DNA of 64,000 nucleotides, taken from the NCBI GenBank assembly GCA_963556495.2, contig OY747703.1:25687796-25751795 (forward strand), in the 5' to 3' direction. The notes below the pieces were generated by a model. The model was not told the DNA's origin. It did no database searches and saw only the letters and a list, made by a program, of their open reading frames with translations. Shown here piece by piece: positions 11,481 through 23,180 of the stretch (positions are counted from its first letter, which is position 1; the number at the start of each line of letters is the position of its first letter). This DNA is from Valencia hispanica (lineage: Eukaryota; Chordata; Actinopteri; Cyprinodontiformes; Valenciidae). A program made the translations under genes and the position numbers.

Positions 11481-11661
11481 ACTAGCTCAAACCGGTAAGC
11501 AGTAGATAAAATGTGCCATTATTAAAGAAAACATATAGACCTTAGCTGCATCTGTTGCCATGTGATTCCTGAGGTGCCTGAAATTTGCTAATGGAATATG
11601 TATGTTTTGGCATACCTTTTTAACGTGTCGTTTAAAATTTAAATTGATAAATGGTTCAATG

Positions 11662-12295
11662 TAGGGCTGGGTGATATGACGTCATATCTATATTGCGATA
11701 TGACCCAAAGAATGTATTTATCTACTATCTATTATAATATATTCTTTTCTTTTTTAATATGTCAAAATTATGAACATTCTCACTTTTCAGATACAGATAC
11801 ATTGCAGCAGAACAACAAGTTCAAAAAAGTTTAGAATGTCTTTTAAAGAACATGTATTCTGCAAAATGCATTTAAAGAATATTCAAATCTTTTTTTCCAA
11901 AAAATGCAACACAAAAATTCTCACAACATAAAGATGAAGATATTTTAAATAAATTAAAAGCTAAATATTATTAAAAAACACACAAAGTTCAAAATTGTCC
12001 GCTTTCCTGGTTACTTGTTTATAAATTTAATATCGCACAAAAATAAAGCTGCACATATTTGAATTAAAAATGCTTCAAGTTCAACAGGTTTTTTTCCATT
12101 AAATGGGGAACAACTCATTTTAAACTTGCAATATGTAGTGTAAAGATTACGACTAAACATCAGTATTTATCCTCCTTGATGACAGCTTGATGACATCAAA
12201 ATGCACAATCGCGGTATGTCGGTATAGTCAAAATCTCTACCTTTGGCTAAATTTATATAATTTCTACATTATATATTTTACATCGCCCACCCCTA
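11662..12295. mobile_element. hAT-type MITE with 8-bp target duplication
   Basis: Left end TAGGGCTGGGTGAT pairs with right end ATCGCCCACCCCTA as imperfect terminal inverted repeats. The flanks gttcaatg (11654-11661) and gttcaata (12296-12303) match at 7 of 8 positions, the duplication size made by hAT transposases. The interior is AT-rich and non-coding. This type of terminus (TAGGGGTGGGCGAT) is widespread in fish genomes. Confidence 0.85.
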
Positions 12296-12303
12296 GTTCA
12301 ATA

Positions 12304-13745
12304 CCAGAGAACATTCTGGAGCGAAAGACGAAAAAACAGCTCCTTAGCTAACAGCTATTAGTTGGAAACTAAGCATAATTGTTATAAACTTCTAGTATTG
12401 TAACACTGCTGTGTTCATCTGTTAAAAGCATTGTTTTTATAGAACTTGATGTTTTAACTGACCTTTACTACTTGTGCCTGGAGTAGCATTTACATTTTTA
12501 TTTTCTAAACATCTTAAGCTATTCTTTATAAATCCCCCTTTTTTTCTTTTTCTCAGTGAAATAACCAATCCCATTGTGTGTGACAACCATCTTCTCTAAA
12601 GGATTTGCTATGTCATGGTAAAGTAAGGAGTTTGGGCGCAAATTGTAGGAACCCTTCAGTAAGGATCCCACTGACTCGTTTGCATGGAGATCCTTTGCAC
12701 ACTCATCCTCACAGTCCTGTTTTTATCTAGACACATTTATGCTCAATATAAACAAATTATATACGTCAGTGGAGTAAATTTTATAAAACAGATGCTTTTA
12801 CAGTACATGTTTTCAGGCTGTAGCAAGTCCATTTCATCAGAAAAAAAGCTTTTAAAGTTCATAGATCATAATAGGGTGATGTACACCACAGTTGCAACAG
12901 AAAGTGTTATTATTGTTTGGTTATTGGTTAAAAGGATTTTGCAGGGGATTTGATTATGAATAACTAGTTTTATTAATTAGCAGAGCACACAGTTGCTGGG
13001 AAACTGTTAGTGAGGTTTTCATACACAGAGGCTCCTTTGAGTCCAAATAGCAAGTAGTGATGATAAAGAATCTGAGTAGGGGTATCGGATCATGCTCAGG
13101 AGTTCATGTTAGCTTTTACATTTCTTTTCATCCTGTACCTCGAAAGGATGTAATTTCTGAAAGTCCTTTTTTTATTGGCATCAGAAGGGCAAAAGTTCCC
13201 CCAGACACACTGTTATGTCTGTCTTTTCCCGTGTGGCCTAGTTTCTCTACTTTGATCAGCTGAGCTGCTTAAGCTAATATGCAGAACTTGTGATTGTTAA
13301 ACCAGAAAACACGATTAAGGCTCTGCTCTTTCTTGAAAAAAAGGATCTTCTGCAGTGAATAGATCCTATAGGCTTAGCGATTACTCACCCTTCTTGTCTG
13401 GGTCGGGAGACTCATAGTGTAGAGGGCTCATTATTCTCCTTGGGACGACATTCATCACATGAAATTACATATATGTTTAATATTAATTGCAGAACTACAA
13501 TGTCAAACACAAACTGGTAACTGACTTTAAAATCTACTTTACTTACTTAGTACTGCTGTATGAAATCAGGAGTTTCAAATCACTTCAAATGTAAATTATA
13601 TTGCTTTGTGCAGCCAAACACCTTTAAACATGTATTATACACTATTCGGTTAGCTTGATGGTGTATCATTTGTGGCAACCCGAGGCAAAATGAGGCAGAA
13701 TATTAATGGTATAGCTGAGGATCTTTCAGAATTTTAGAAAAGACC
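12304..13745. other. Unassigned intergenic stretch
   Basis: No recognised gene or complete element. A frame at 12684-12953 starts with a leader-like hydrophobic segment (MEILCTLILTVLFLS) but has no recognisable mature domain and no supporting splice or promoter context. Confidence 0.3.
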
Positions 13746-13826
13746 CGCCCTCTCAGGGCCGTGCACAGACATTTTGAGGGGCAGTGGCCTAAACAAAAAA
13801 AAGGGCACTAAAAGGGTGGTTGCTTG

Positions 13827-14161
13827 TTAAAGGGATAGTTCACCCAAAAATGAAAAGGCTGTCATCATTTACTCTTCCTCAAGTTGTTCCAAACCTGTAT
13901 GACTTTCTTTCTTCTGCTGAACACAAAATATTTTAAAGAAGGTTGGTAATTAAACAGTTGCTGGTCCCCATTGACTTCCATAGTATATATTTTTTTCTAC
14001 TATGAAAGTCAATGGGGTCCATCAGTCGTTTGGTTACCGACTTTGTTCAAAATATCTTATTTTGTGGACAGCAGAAGAAAGAAAGTCATACAGGTTTGGA
14101 ACAACTTGAGGAAGAGTAAATGATGACAGCATTTTCATTTTTGGGTGAACTATCCCTTTAA
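13827..14161. mobile_element. TTAA foldback MITE nested in the hAT
   Basis: A 335-bp element that is one long inverted repeat. It starts TTAAAGGGATAGTTCACCC and ends with the complement, and the arms of about 155 bp meet near 13985-14000 around a short T-rich loop. TTAA at both ends is the duplication left by piggyBac-type transposases. This foldback family is familiar from cyprinid and other fish genomes. The arms match over nearly their whole length, so the transcript would form a long hairpin. Confidence 0.92.
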
Positions 14162-14333
14162 CACAAATTTTCCAGTTATTACAAAATGTACAATTAAAAG
14201 AAAAGACAGCACACGCTCAAATACATTTTAGACTTTATTGTAGATGTTTTCATAGAACATCATAATTACACATTGGTGATAATAACAGAAGAAACTATTT
14301 ACAGATTTACATTTTGGTTTTTATCTTTTCCTT

Positions 14334-17300
14334 TTACAGCAGAACCTTTCTATTTGGTACCATGTCCTGAAAGATATTAATAACCTCATCTTTTATGATT
14401 GGGATGTCTTTTTCAATGGCCAGAAGCAGAATATCAGAGAGTCGTTCTTGTCCACACGCATTACGAAGTTTAGTTTTCACCAGCTTCAACTTCGAGAATG
14501 AGCGTTCAACAGTGGCTGTTGAGACAGGCAGTGTTGCAAAGATTTTCAGCAGTTTAAAAAGTGTTGGAAACACAACATGAGCATCAAACTCCTTAAATGT
14601 TTCCAAAATTGCATGGGCACTTTTTTGTGAGCATGTGAATGAAGAGTGGAAAACTCTAAGCTCAGTTCGCAGCTGTTCCTCCTCCTCTTGAAATCCGTAA
14701 AACTCACAGAGAGTATGGGCAGCATTAAGTGCTTCAGCATCTGCTGTGTCTTTCCACTTTGATGGTTCAATCAAACAATGCAGTGACATCACAATTTTGT
14801 CAGTGCTCCCCTTCCCTTGAAATCGCCTGTGGAGTTCCTGAATCAGGGAATCCAAAAAAGTGAAGTACATCCTTCCTCTGTAGTACTCCTCTAAAGTCTG
14901 CGGCTGGTGGTCCTCTGTTGCTGATGTGGAGCAGTACTTAAACTTTGTTGGTACTTTCCGCCGCCTTGCTTGTCCTGGAATCTCTTCAGGCACATTGATC
15001 CCTCTTGTTTCTGCTTGGATGGTAGCATTGTGAAATATTTCTTTGAATTGGTCTTCAGTCCTCAGTGTGTTCATTCTGCTAATGACACCATTTACAACAG
15101 TGTATGCTGCTGCCAAGTCCAAGTCTTGCCGCTGAAGAGCATTTGAAGCAACTGCTGTTTCCATGAATATTGGAGTTGTTATCTCCAAGCAAATAATAAA
15201 TTCAAAGTTAATGCTGTGCAACAGCATGTGTGCGTCCCCTGCAGCTAGATCAGGTGGCTCAGACTTGGTCAGATCTTCCAGGAATTGCACAACTGCAGGG
15301 AGGCATTTTCTGAGGGTTCTGAGGGCTGTTTCCCTGCAGGTCCATCGGGTGTCTGAGAGCTTCTGTAGCTCAAGGGCACGCTGGCCAGGATTCATGGCTT
15401 CCTGTGTTTGAACAAAAGCTGCATGTCGTTTTGTGGAGTTGGCAATGAAGGTGTAAAGTTTTTCCACTACTGTAAAAAAACTGACAAAGTGAATGCTTGA
15501 CTTTGCACTCTCCACTAATACAAGATTCAAACAATGAGCATGGCAATGAACATATAATGCCTTTTCATTTTGCTTTTGTATTCTGGACTGTAGTCCTTTG
15601 TAAGGCCCACTCATGTTGGCTGCTCCATCATAACCCTGACCATGGATGTCCTCAACTTTCAGCTGGTTCTCCTTCAGCAAGTTCATTACTAGGTTTTCAA
15701 GCTGTTCTCCTGTTGTTGACTGAACATCACAGAGCTGAATGAAGCGCTCCTTTATGGTCATGTCATGTACATAACGCACCACAAAGCACACCTGTTTGAT
15801 GTGTGATACATCAGTAGTCTCATCAAGTAAAATTGAAAATATTGATGCTTCCCTTACTTCCTTCAGTATTTCCCGTTTCACATAAATAGCCATTGCTCTA
15901 ATTAGGTCATTTTGTATTCGGTTTGAGAGGAGAGACACCTGAGGTTTTTGACATGATGCTTGTTTTTCTTTGATGTTGTCAAGATGAAGCTTAAGGACAC
16001 TGTCATATTGGCCAACCAACTCTACAAGCTCCAAGAAATTTCCTTTGTTTGAACTTGAGAGGCTTTCATTGTCACCTCTGAATGCCATGCCTTGTTTCGC
16101 TAAGTACAATATAATATCAATCAGCCTGTAGATAATCTCCCTGTTTTTTTGCTTTTCTCTTTCTTTGGCTGCTTGCATCTCAAAGTCGCCCTTTTCCAAT
16201 GCTGTATCCAATGCTTTTTTTATTAAAGGCATTCCACCGAATCATGCCTAACATGTGTGACTCTGTCCTGCTATGCTCCTTCATTTTTCCTTTAGCTTGC
16301 TTCCACAGACTTAACCCCACTGACTTCCAACCTGTCCTGCTCTTATACTTTTCATCATTCATGAAAAGCCTGCAGCTAAAACAGTACATTGCATCATTCT
16401 CAGGAGAATACTCTAACCAGGGGTGTTCTTCATACCACTGTCCCTGAAACGAACGTCCTTGTTCATTTTTTGGGAACGGCAAAATTGGACAACAGGGTCC
16501 TACTGAATTTGAAATTTTTGTGAAGGCCACATTGTATGTTAAATTGAATTTCTTCACATGAGCAGGATCTGATGGATTTTGTAACTGAAGCAAGAACTCA
16601 AAGTCTTCAGGCTTTTTCTCCCTTGTGTACATGGCTGTGGCTGCCTCACTCTCCATTTCTTCCTGTTCTGCGTCTGTCTCTTCCCTCTCTGCGTCATTGT
16701 GTCGCCTTTCTTTCTCATTCTGAACTTTTTCTGTCTCTGGCTCAGTTCCTAGACCTTCACTTTTACTCTGTTGAGTTGATTCTGAGGCAGTTTCATCTTA
16801 ATATATAGAATGAATAACAAACCTGTTACAATCATATTTTAAATACAATTGTTAGGCTTAAGTGCTAATTCAATTTATGTTCTTGTAATATATTTACTCT
16901 TCAAATAATTTAATGTCTATCTTTCTTTGTATCAAATTCCAGCATATTCAGAATCCTTTACTGTCAGTCAGTTTAACAACACTTACCTGTAAGTGTCTGA
17001 TTTGGCTGATGCTCAATGGGCTCTCCCTCACTCTCTAAGCCTGCCTCTTCCTCATCTTTAATGGAGTAATAAGTAATAGACATTTAATTTCATATTAGCA
17101 TACAGCATAAATCTATATACTATGCTAATATACAACTCACTTAGAGCCTAAGCCTACGATGTGTTAGTCTCAACTAAGATAAGTGATTATAATGGGAAAT
17201 ATACTTACAAGAATTAAAAAGACAAACTATCTGCTAACTGTTCTATATATTGATTTACCTGCTGGCTTGCTGGAGCTTTGAATCCATGTTTGCAGAGTTG

Positions 17301-17367
17301 AACTGCCTTTAGCAGCCTCCCTTCGCTCTTTCTCTCTCTGTCTCAGTCTTCTTTTTTGTGAAGGCAT
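14334..17367 (-). CDS. hAT transposase (TTF zinc finger, DUF4371-like), frameshifted
   Basis: Three exons join in frame: 17259-17367 (starts MPSQKRRLRQ), 16987-17055, and 16796-14334, all with GT-AG junctions. The first two exons and the start of the third give a basic then acidic, disordered head. A TTF-type zinc finger follows (YCFSCRLF, GWKS, later His residues; about 16270-16560). The catalytic RNase H-like fold holds LDETTD and GQGYDGAANMSG. The C-terminal dimerisation region (STATVERSFSKLKLVKTKLR) ends near 14334. Homologues are often annotated as ZMYM1-like or '52 kDa repressor of protein kinase inhibitor'-like. One indel at an A-run (aataaaaaaagc, about 16210-16232) shifts the frame between the finger and catalytic parts. 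The whole gene lies inside the hAT termini, so it is transposon-encoded, not a host gene. Confidence 0.85.
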
Positions 17368-17885
17368 TGTCTTGTTTTGTGTGTGTTTTTGTCTACAAAG
17401 TGTGCCAACAACAGAAAATTTAGTTATTTGTATTAGATCTGATCGAGAGTACAATAATTTTATTAGACAAGCAGCTAACGTTATTTCTAAGAACGTGGAT
17501 TTGTTGTACAAGTTGTTAGCACTAATAGAAGACCAAGAGCAAAACATTTCCGACATAAATAAAAACAAAACAAAAAAAACAAGTGACTAATTTCGCAGAT
17601 TCAACCACTGTCTTCTCACATACACAGCCTACCTGTTAATGCGACAGCTTTCGTGAACTGTCGTGTTCACTAATAGTTTCAAAAGAGCGCCGCAGAGACA
17701 CATACAGTGAGTGATGCTGCAGAGTGCGGAGCGAGCGGGAAAACCTGGAGCGGATTAGCGGAATCAGTGGAATGCTTTGAGCGGAGCGGTGGGGGTGGGG
17801 AAGAGGGGCACCTCAATCGATGAGGGCAGAGGGGCAGTGGCTCTGGCCACCGGGCCACCCCCCTGTGCACGGCCCTGCGCCCTCT

Positions 17886-18313
17886 CCTATTTTTTCAAAA
17901 ATGCACATGCGCAACACTATCTGCTCCCGAGAGGGAACGCCGTGTGCACGAGAGAGCATGCACGAGCCTAGTTCACCTCGTGCACGTCGTTTCCACTATG
18001 TCAGACTCACCACCGGTAAGTGAAAATCTATTTACGACATGCATCTCTATAGCTAACTTTAGCATGCTACAGGCCAATAAACAACCTATCCTCTAGCATC
18101 AAACTCATCACATAATACACCTGAAAGTGCGCATGCGCAGAAAGCGAAAACTACCTAGGGACGAGCACGTACTACGGCCTTACGTAAACATATCACCAGA
18201 ATGATTGACACTTAGGTGGACCAATAGTATAGGCTACCCACCCGGAAAAAGAAAATCCTCCGCTATACCTTTAAGGGAAATCATTTAAAGCTAATATTAT
18301 AAACAATAAATAG
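17886..18313. other. Unassigned flank of the hAT
   Basis: Moderately CpG-containing sequence right of the hAT duplication. The phrase acctttaagggaaatcattt near 18270 resembles the end of another foldback family. No gene seen. Confidence 0.35.
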
Positions 18314-18933
18314 AGTGCTATGAAAAAGGTATTTGCCCCTTACAGATTTATTCCGTTTTTGCTTCGCTGCCACACTTAAAGTGATGATTTAATGTATTAG
18401 GGGGAAAAAACCAACTTGGTCCCTTAACCTAACAACTGGTTGTGCCACTCTTAGTGACAGCAGTTGCCATTTAACGTTCATCATAATTGCCTCTGAATCT
18501 TTTATGTCGTTGTTGAGAAATTTTGAGCGACTCCTCTTTGCAGAATTGTTGTAAGTCAGCCACATTGGAGAGGTCTTGAATTTGAACCGCCTGTTTAATG
18601 ATATGTCACTGAAACTCAGTACGTTGAACTCATGTCTAGACTTTTACGAGGCCTTTTCAATAATCTTCATTTTGTGTTTTTTGAGCCATTTAGAGGTGAA
18701 CCTATTGGGTTGCTTTAGATCATTGTCCTGTTGTATAACCCAAATGCTCATGAATTAATGACATAATTTCCCTTTGGCATTTTCTGGTAGAGACCCACAT
18801 TTATGGTTCGATTAATCATACCGTCTTTGTGTCTGGCAACATGTTGAATGGTTTTTGTGTGTGTGTTAGTTTAACACCAGACATAACAGGACACACACCT
18901 TCCAAAGAGTTCCCCTTTTGTCTCATAAGTCCA

Positions 18934-19428
18934 TAGCCTGGCAAGCCATTCTATGTATATAAATATATAGTCTGGCCACGAACCATGGACAAATTTAGGG
19001 GCAGAATCTACGGTTGTCTTTCAAACTGTTTCTGCACACAATTGGACAGCACTAGGACCAATCAGAGCAACGAACAACGTGACATATTCATAGCTATGGA
19101 AATTAGCCAATGGGACAGTCTGCCTTACACCATTGAAAAAGAAGAATGGGGCAGTCATGGTGTCCAACAACAACATCAAAACATGAGAATATCGGGTGTA
19201 CTGACACAGACCATTCCCGAGCCACCATTTTGCTCCGTCACAGCTCTGCCGTAATGGTGCAAAGTCCGCCCAACATCTCTCTATAAACATAGAGCACTGT
19301 GACTGGACCGGGCCTAGACTTAGCCGAGCCAATGATAGACCTGCTCAGGTTACAATGGAGCATGGCTAGGCCAACCTGCAGAGCAAACTTTTTGCTACTC
19401 CCATGGTTTGTCTAGATTTCTAGGCTAA
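18934..19428. mobile_element. hAT-like MITE nested in Tc1-B
   Basis: Ends TAGCCTGG and CTAGGCTA form short inverted repeats. Flanks taagtcca (18926-18933) and tcagtcca (19429-19436) match at 7 of 8 positions. Joining the flanks gives a continuous Tc1-B reading (tctcat, then cagtccactgaatatttt), which fixes the boundaries to within a base or two. Confidence 0.75.
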
Positions 19429-19581
19429 TCAGTCCACTGAATATTTTCCCCAAAAGTCCTGAGAATCATCAAAATACTTTTAGCAAATGTGAGACGGACC
19501 TTCGTATTTTGTTTTGTCAGCAGTTATTTTGGCCTTGGAACTCTCATTTTTGCTTAGTGTCTTTCTTTTTGAGGAATCATT

Positions 19582-20070
19582 CAGTACATTTACTTTGCAC
19601 ATCTAAATCGAGCTATGGCAATGATAGAGCTAACACCTTGACCAGAATGGGACTCTTTAATCCAGTTTGCATGTCATTCAGAAAATCAAATTATTGAGTG
19701 AAGTGCATTCAACATGCATCCTTTCACTTTGGCATTCTTCTGGTTGGCCTAGAACATCACACAGATAGTAAACAAATGCTGGAAGCAGTGAAGCAGATGA
19801 GGAAAAGCAGGATGTGCACAATGAGCAAAGAAATGGACGACAACAACGCAGCAGCAAAGTACATTTTGTAAGTACTGTACTGCTTGATTGTGTTACACTC
19901 GTTGCTGCTGAGCTGTCATTATTCCTGTTTCCGCGGTCTCGTCACTTCTCGAAGGGGGCGTGCCCAGGCTGCTAATAGCTCGTCTAAGCTGTGTTAGCTT
20001 TTATATGCAGAGAAATTTGGTTTCCTAGCCGCAATATGTGAGTGCGTTCTTACTGCATGTAAAAGCACTG
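19582..20070. mobile_element. MITE family M, copy 1 (nested in Tc1-B)
   Basis: Begins CAGTACATTTACTTTGCA and ends in the near complement (TGCATGTAAAAGCACTG). The interior matches 47595-47980 and 48490-48560 over several hundred bases, for example gaaatggacgacaacaacgc near 19830. The flanking sequence is Tc1-B on both sides. No transposase is encoded. The superfamily is uncertain because no clear target duplication is visible. Confidence 0.72.
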
Positions 20071-20110
20071 ACTGACACTGACCTTAACTGTTCAGCACTT
20101 CGGTCAATGT

Positions 20111-21904
20111 TTCTTGTTTTAAATATGCTTTATATATAAAGTGTGAGTAATTTTTATATCTCTGGAGCTCTATGTGGGACCCTACTTCACACTAGGGATG
20201 GGCAGTTTTTGTACAACTTCACTAGTGTGTGAAAAAAAACCCATCATGATAGGAACTACTCATACCTGATGATTTTTGCAGACACCAAATTGTGATTGCT
20301 ACTTTTGCTGCTTGGCTAATTTCTTTCCATTCCTAGTCCCTTGGAATCATAAGTAAATCCTTCATTTACATAAAAAAAAAAACAGAATGTAATCATTGCA
20401 TAAAGTTTAACGGATTGGTTGCACTACTAATTATAGCTGTGACTGCGTGCAATGATAGATTTATAAACAAAAATTCTGTGATTTAAAAAAAAAAGTTCTT
20501 ATTCTCTCTTATCCACTCACAATCAAAAATGTACACCCATATCTGATGTGCAAAGAATGAAGCTTTTGGAGTTTTCAAATTGAGCTTTATTATTACCTTA
20601 CAATGTATGTCTTGTCTTTTTAAGTATATATAATAAAACAAACTTAAATGTTTCTGTAATTTTAGAGCCTCTAGAAACATGTGTGATAAGCTCGGCAGAA
20701 ACAGCAGCAGCAGATTTTATTAAAAGGTCAAAGTGTTGTTTTGGTTTCTTTCTGCATTTCTGTCAGGGATTTAAATGGCCTGAACATGGCAGCTGCTGAA
20801 TGTCAGCCTAACATGAAACCTTAATTTGTAAAAAAAATAAAAAATAAAGCCTCTTTGATGCAGTGGCACACTTCAACACACCATGCCCAATTCCTACACA
20901 TATCCACACACGCAAGTACATAAAAAATGAAATAATACAGTCCAAAGGGCTTAGAGGATAATCCAAGCAAGTGGAGTGTACAACATCCTGACAGGCATTT
21001 AATTCCCTCTTCTTTCAAAAACGGACATGGCTGTAAGGTTGGGTCAATGGATGGCACTGGTGGAAATGAACAAAAAGCTGACTTTCAGATGCTACTCACT
21101 CTCTAAATTTATTATTCTTCGTGTTCTTCTTCCAATTTCATTAACAACAGATTAAGTTAAATCATTTTAAATAGGTTAAAAACTAAATAAAATTTCCGAA
21201 TTCTGGGGTTCATTCTGACAGTTTCTTTGGATCTAGCTGGGAAATGTATGCAGTAACACTTTACGTTAGAGTGCTTGTCAGGTCAGGGTAGTCCTCGAGA
21301 CCCCACAGGGGACATGCTCATAATCAGGAAAGGCAGCCATCCTGACAGATAACAAGCTGGAATATCACAAAATGGCCCTGTAGCAACACACACACAGGCC
21401 TAATGAAGTTTTTATGGGCCTGGTTCGAGGCTATTTGGCGCTCACATTTCACTCTGAGCTAAGTTCAAAAGAGTTATGCATACAGTTGGCAAACAGCCGT
21501 GCCCAGGGGCCAGTGAGTGGCCTATGCTCTCACAACATCCTCCAGTGTAAGGATTTGTAAGGCATTAATGTGTTGTGGCTTTTGCAGACTTCACATGCGT
21601 TTCAGTTTACATCAAGATTGAGCTCTCTGGGTGCTAAAATAGAAACAGACTGACAAGTTAAATCAAAGTTGTGGTTGTCTTTATAATAATCTGCTGCAAT
21701 CCATGGAGATTATAGAATGGCAAAGAGCATGTTTACTACTTGACTGTAATTTCTCAGCCTGCCGTGCAATGTAATTCTTAAAATATTGTCTCAAGTCTCA
21801 ACCAGTCAACCTTTACACTTCAAGGGGGATTTATATTGCTAAAATCCTGGCTGTACACAGGAACAGAGACACAAAGGCTTTGAGTAACAAAACAGATTCC
21901 CGTA
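20111..21904. other. Unassigned intergenic DNA, possible conserved block
   Basis: No repeat termini and no coding exon recognised. The part about 21360-21840 has even base composition and no simple repeats, the texture of conserved non-coding DNA near developmental genes, but conservation cannot be judged from one sequence. Confidence 0.3.
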
Positions 21905-22845
21905 CCTGGCAAAAATATGTTGACTCCTTCATCTTTTTTTGTTGCATTATGACCACAAACTTATATGATTTTTATTGGGGGTTTTATTGACAAACCAACA
22001 CAAAGTAGTGAAAAACTTTGAAATGGAAGGGAAATGATGAACCACAGACATCTTCAGCTCAGGTGAGAAAATCTGTTGACAGGACAACTGTTGGTCGGAC
22101 ACTCCTCTCTGGAAGACTGGCAAGGATTAAGTTAAAAGAAAACCTAAAAAAAAATCCTACTCACAGTTTGCTACAAGTCATGTAGGGTCTATAGCAAACA
22201 TGTGGAAGAAGGTTCTTTGGTTAGATGAGACCAAAACTGAACTTTTAGTCCTACAAAATCACCCAAGAACAATTATGGCAGTCACAGCACAATGCTTTAG
22301 AGATGCTGGGGAAGCATGGGGAAGCTGGGTATGGCTGATGTGAAGATAGATGGACCTGAATACAGGGCATACCTGTTCTATACCTGTTATGGCCTGCAAA
22401 AGATTTGAGACCAGAATAGGAAAGTGATCCTAACCAAACAGCCAGAGATACAAAGAAATGGTTTTATTTGAGTGTATTCATATGAACATAGACCAGAACA
22501 GTCCAGGTTCAGGCCTAAATCCAATTTAGAATTAGTGGCAAGACTTGGAAATGCAATTGCTGTCCACCTAACCGCACTTATCTTGAGCTATTCTGAAAAG
22601 AAATGGGCAAAACTCTGTCTTTCGACGTGCAAAGCTGGTGGGGACACCCAAGAATACTGCAGCACAGGTGGTTCAACAGAGCATTGGCTCAGGAAGGCTG
22701 AAAGCAAATGCATGCCACACTTTTCAGATTCTTAGTTGTAAAAGACATGTTAAAAACCACGCTCATTTTTCTTACGCTTTACAGTTATACACTACTTTGT
22801 TGTGAAAAAAAGACTTTGTATTAAATTCCACGAGCATACAGTGCT
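21905..22845 (+). mobile_element. Tc1/mariner relic (family A)
   Basis: Starts near tacctggcaaaaatatgttgactc, a decayed Tc1-A terminus. It runs through transposase remnants (caaacatgtggaagaaggtt near 22197, the catalytic region near 22490-22560) to the terminal stretch acacttttcagattcttagt near 22720. It supplies an uninterrupted version of the site where a MITE has inserted in the 28.5-kb copy. Multiple frameshifts. Confidence 0.8.
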
Positions 22846-23180
22846 ATTCAATAAATTAAAATATGGGTTCCAAGGAGGCTTATTTGTCCGAAAAGTACAT
22901 TTAAAAGTATGTTTAAAAAATAACGAAGAAAATAATGAAGCAAGCATTTGTTTCAATAAGCCTACATTTCTGTAATAAAAATGTTTTTTATTGGTCTGAT
23001 GTAAAATTATAATCTTACATGTTGTTTTCATTAGCTGTCAATGGAAAATTATCATAATGAACAAAATAAAGGCTTGAAAACATCACTCTGCGTGCACTGA
23101 ATCTATACAATGAGCTTCATTTAGTGAATTGCATTACTAAAATAAATTAACTTTTGAATAATACTCTGTGACTAGACATT
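22846..23180 (+). mobile_element. Tc1/mariner family C, internally deleted derivative
   Basis: The left terminus ttcaataaattaaaatat is followed directly by the right-hand part of the same family (tttttattggtctgatgtaa, aaaggcttgaaaac). It ends with the inverted complement near 23140-23165. The transposase-coding middle is missing, making it MITE-like. A fuller copy of the family lies at 23936-24790. Confidence 0.65.

Larger units (their letters stand above)
13754..17877 (-). mobile_element. hAT transposon with intact ends and target duplication
   Basis: A complete 4.1-kb DNA transposon. Both ends carry the perfect 15-bp inverted repeat CAGGGCCGTGCACAG (13754-13768 and the complement ending at 17877). 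They are flanked by a perfect 8-bp duplication CGCCCTCT (13746-13753 and 17878-17885). The interior encodes a hAT transposase on the minus strand with three coding exons. A separate TTAA-flanked foldback element sits inside at 13827-14161, between the left end and the 3' end of the transposase gene. The near-intact frame and perfect duplication indicate recent insertion compared with the Tc1 carcasses around it. Confidence 0.96.
18314..20110 (-). mobile_element. Tc1/mariner carcass (family B) split by two MITEs
   Basis: The left end (gctatgaaaaaggtatttgcc) matches the end at 61388. Reading the minus strand, transposase-coding remnants run from about 18780 rightward. The segment 19430-19560 aligns with the reverse complement of 62530-62640 in the other family B copy. 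The coding body is interrupted at 18934-19428 and again at about 19582-20070. The phrase cactgaccttaactg at 20077-20091 continues the transposon after the second insertion. Only part of the element is left after that. Dead. Confidence 0.78.

Noticed and set aside
12684..12953. Possible secreted protein with leader MEILCTLILTVLFLS
   Set aside because: The leader is plausible, but the rest has no recognisable mature domain, cysteine pattern or exon structure, so chance is the better explanation.
14334..16656. Host zinc-finger (ZMYM1-like) gene
   Set aside because: The reading frame resembles genes annotated that way, but it lies entirely inside hAT terminal repeats with a target duplication, so it is transposon-encoded.
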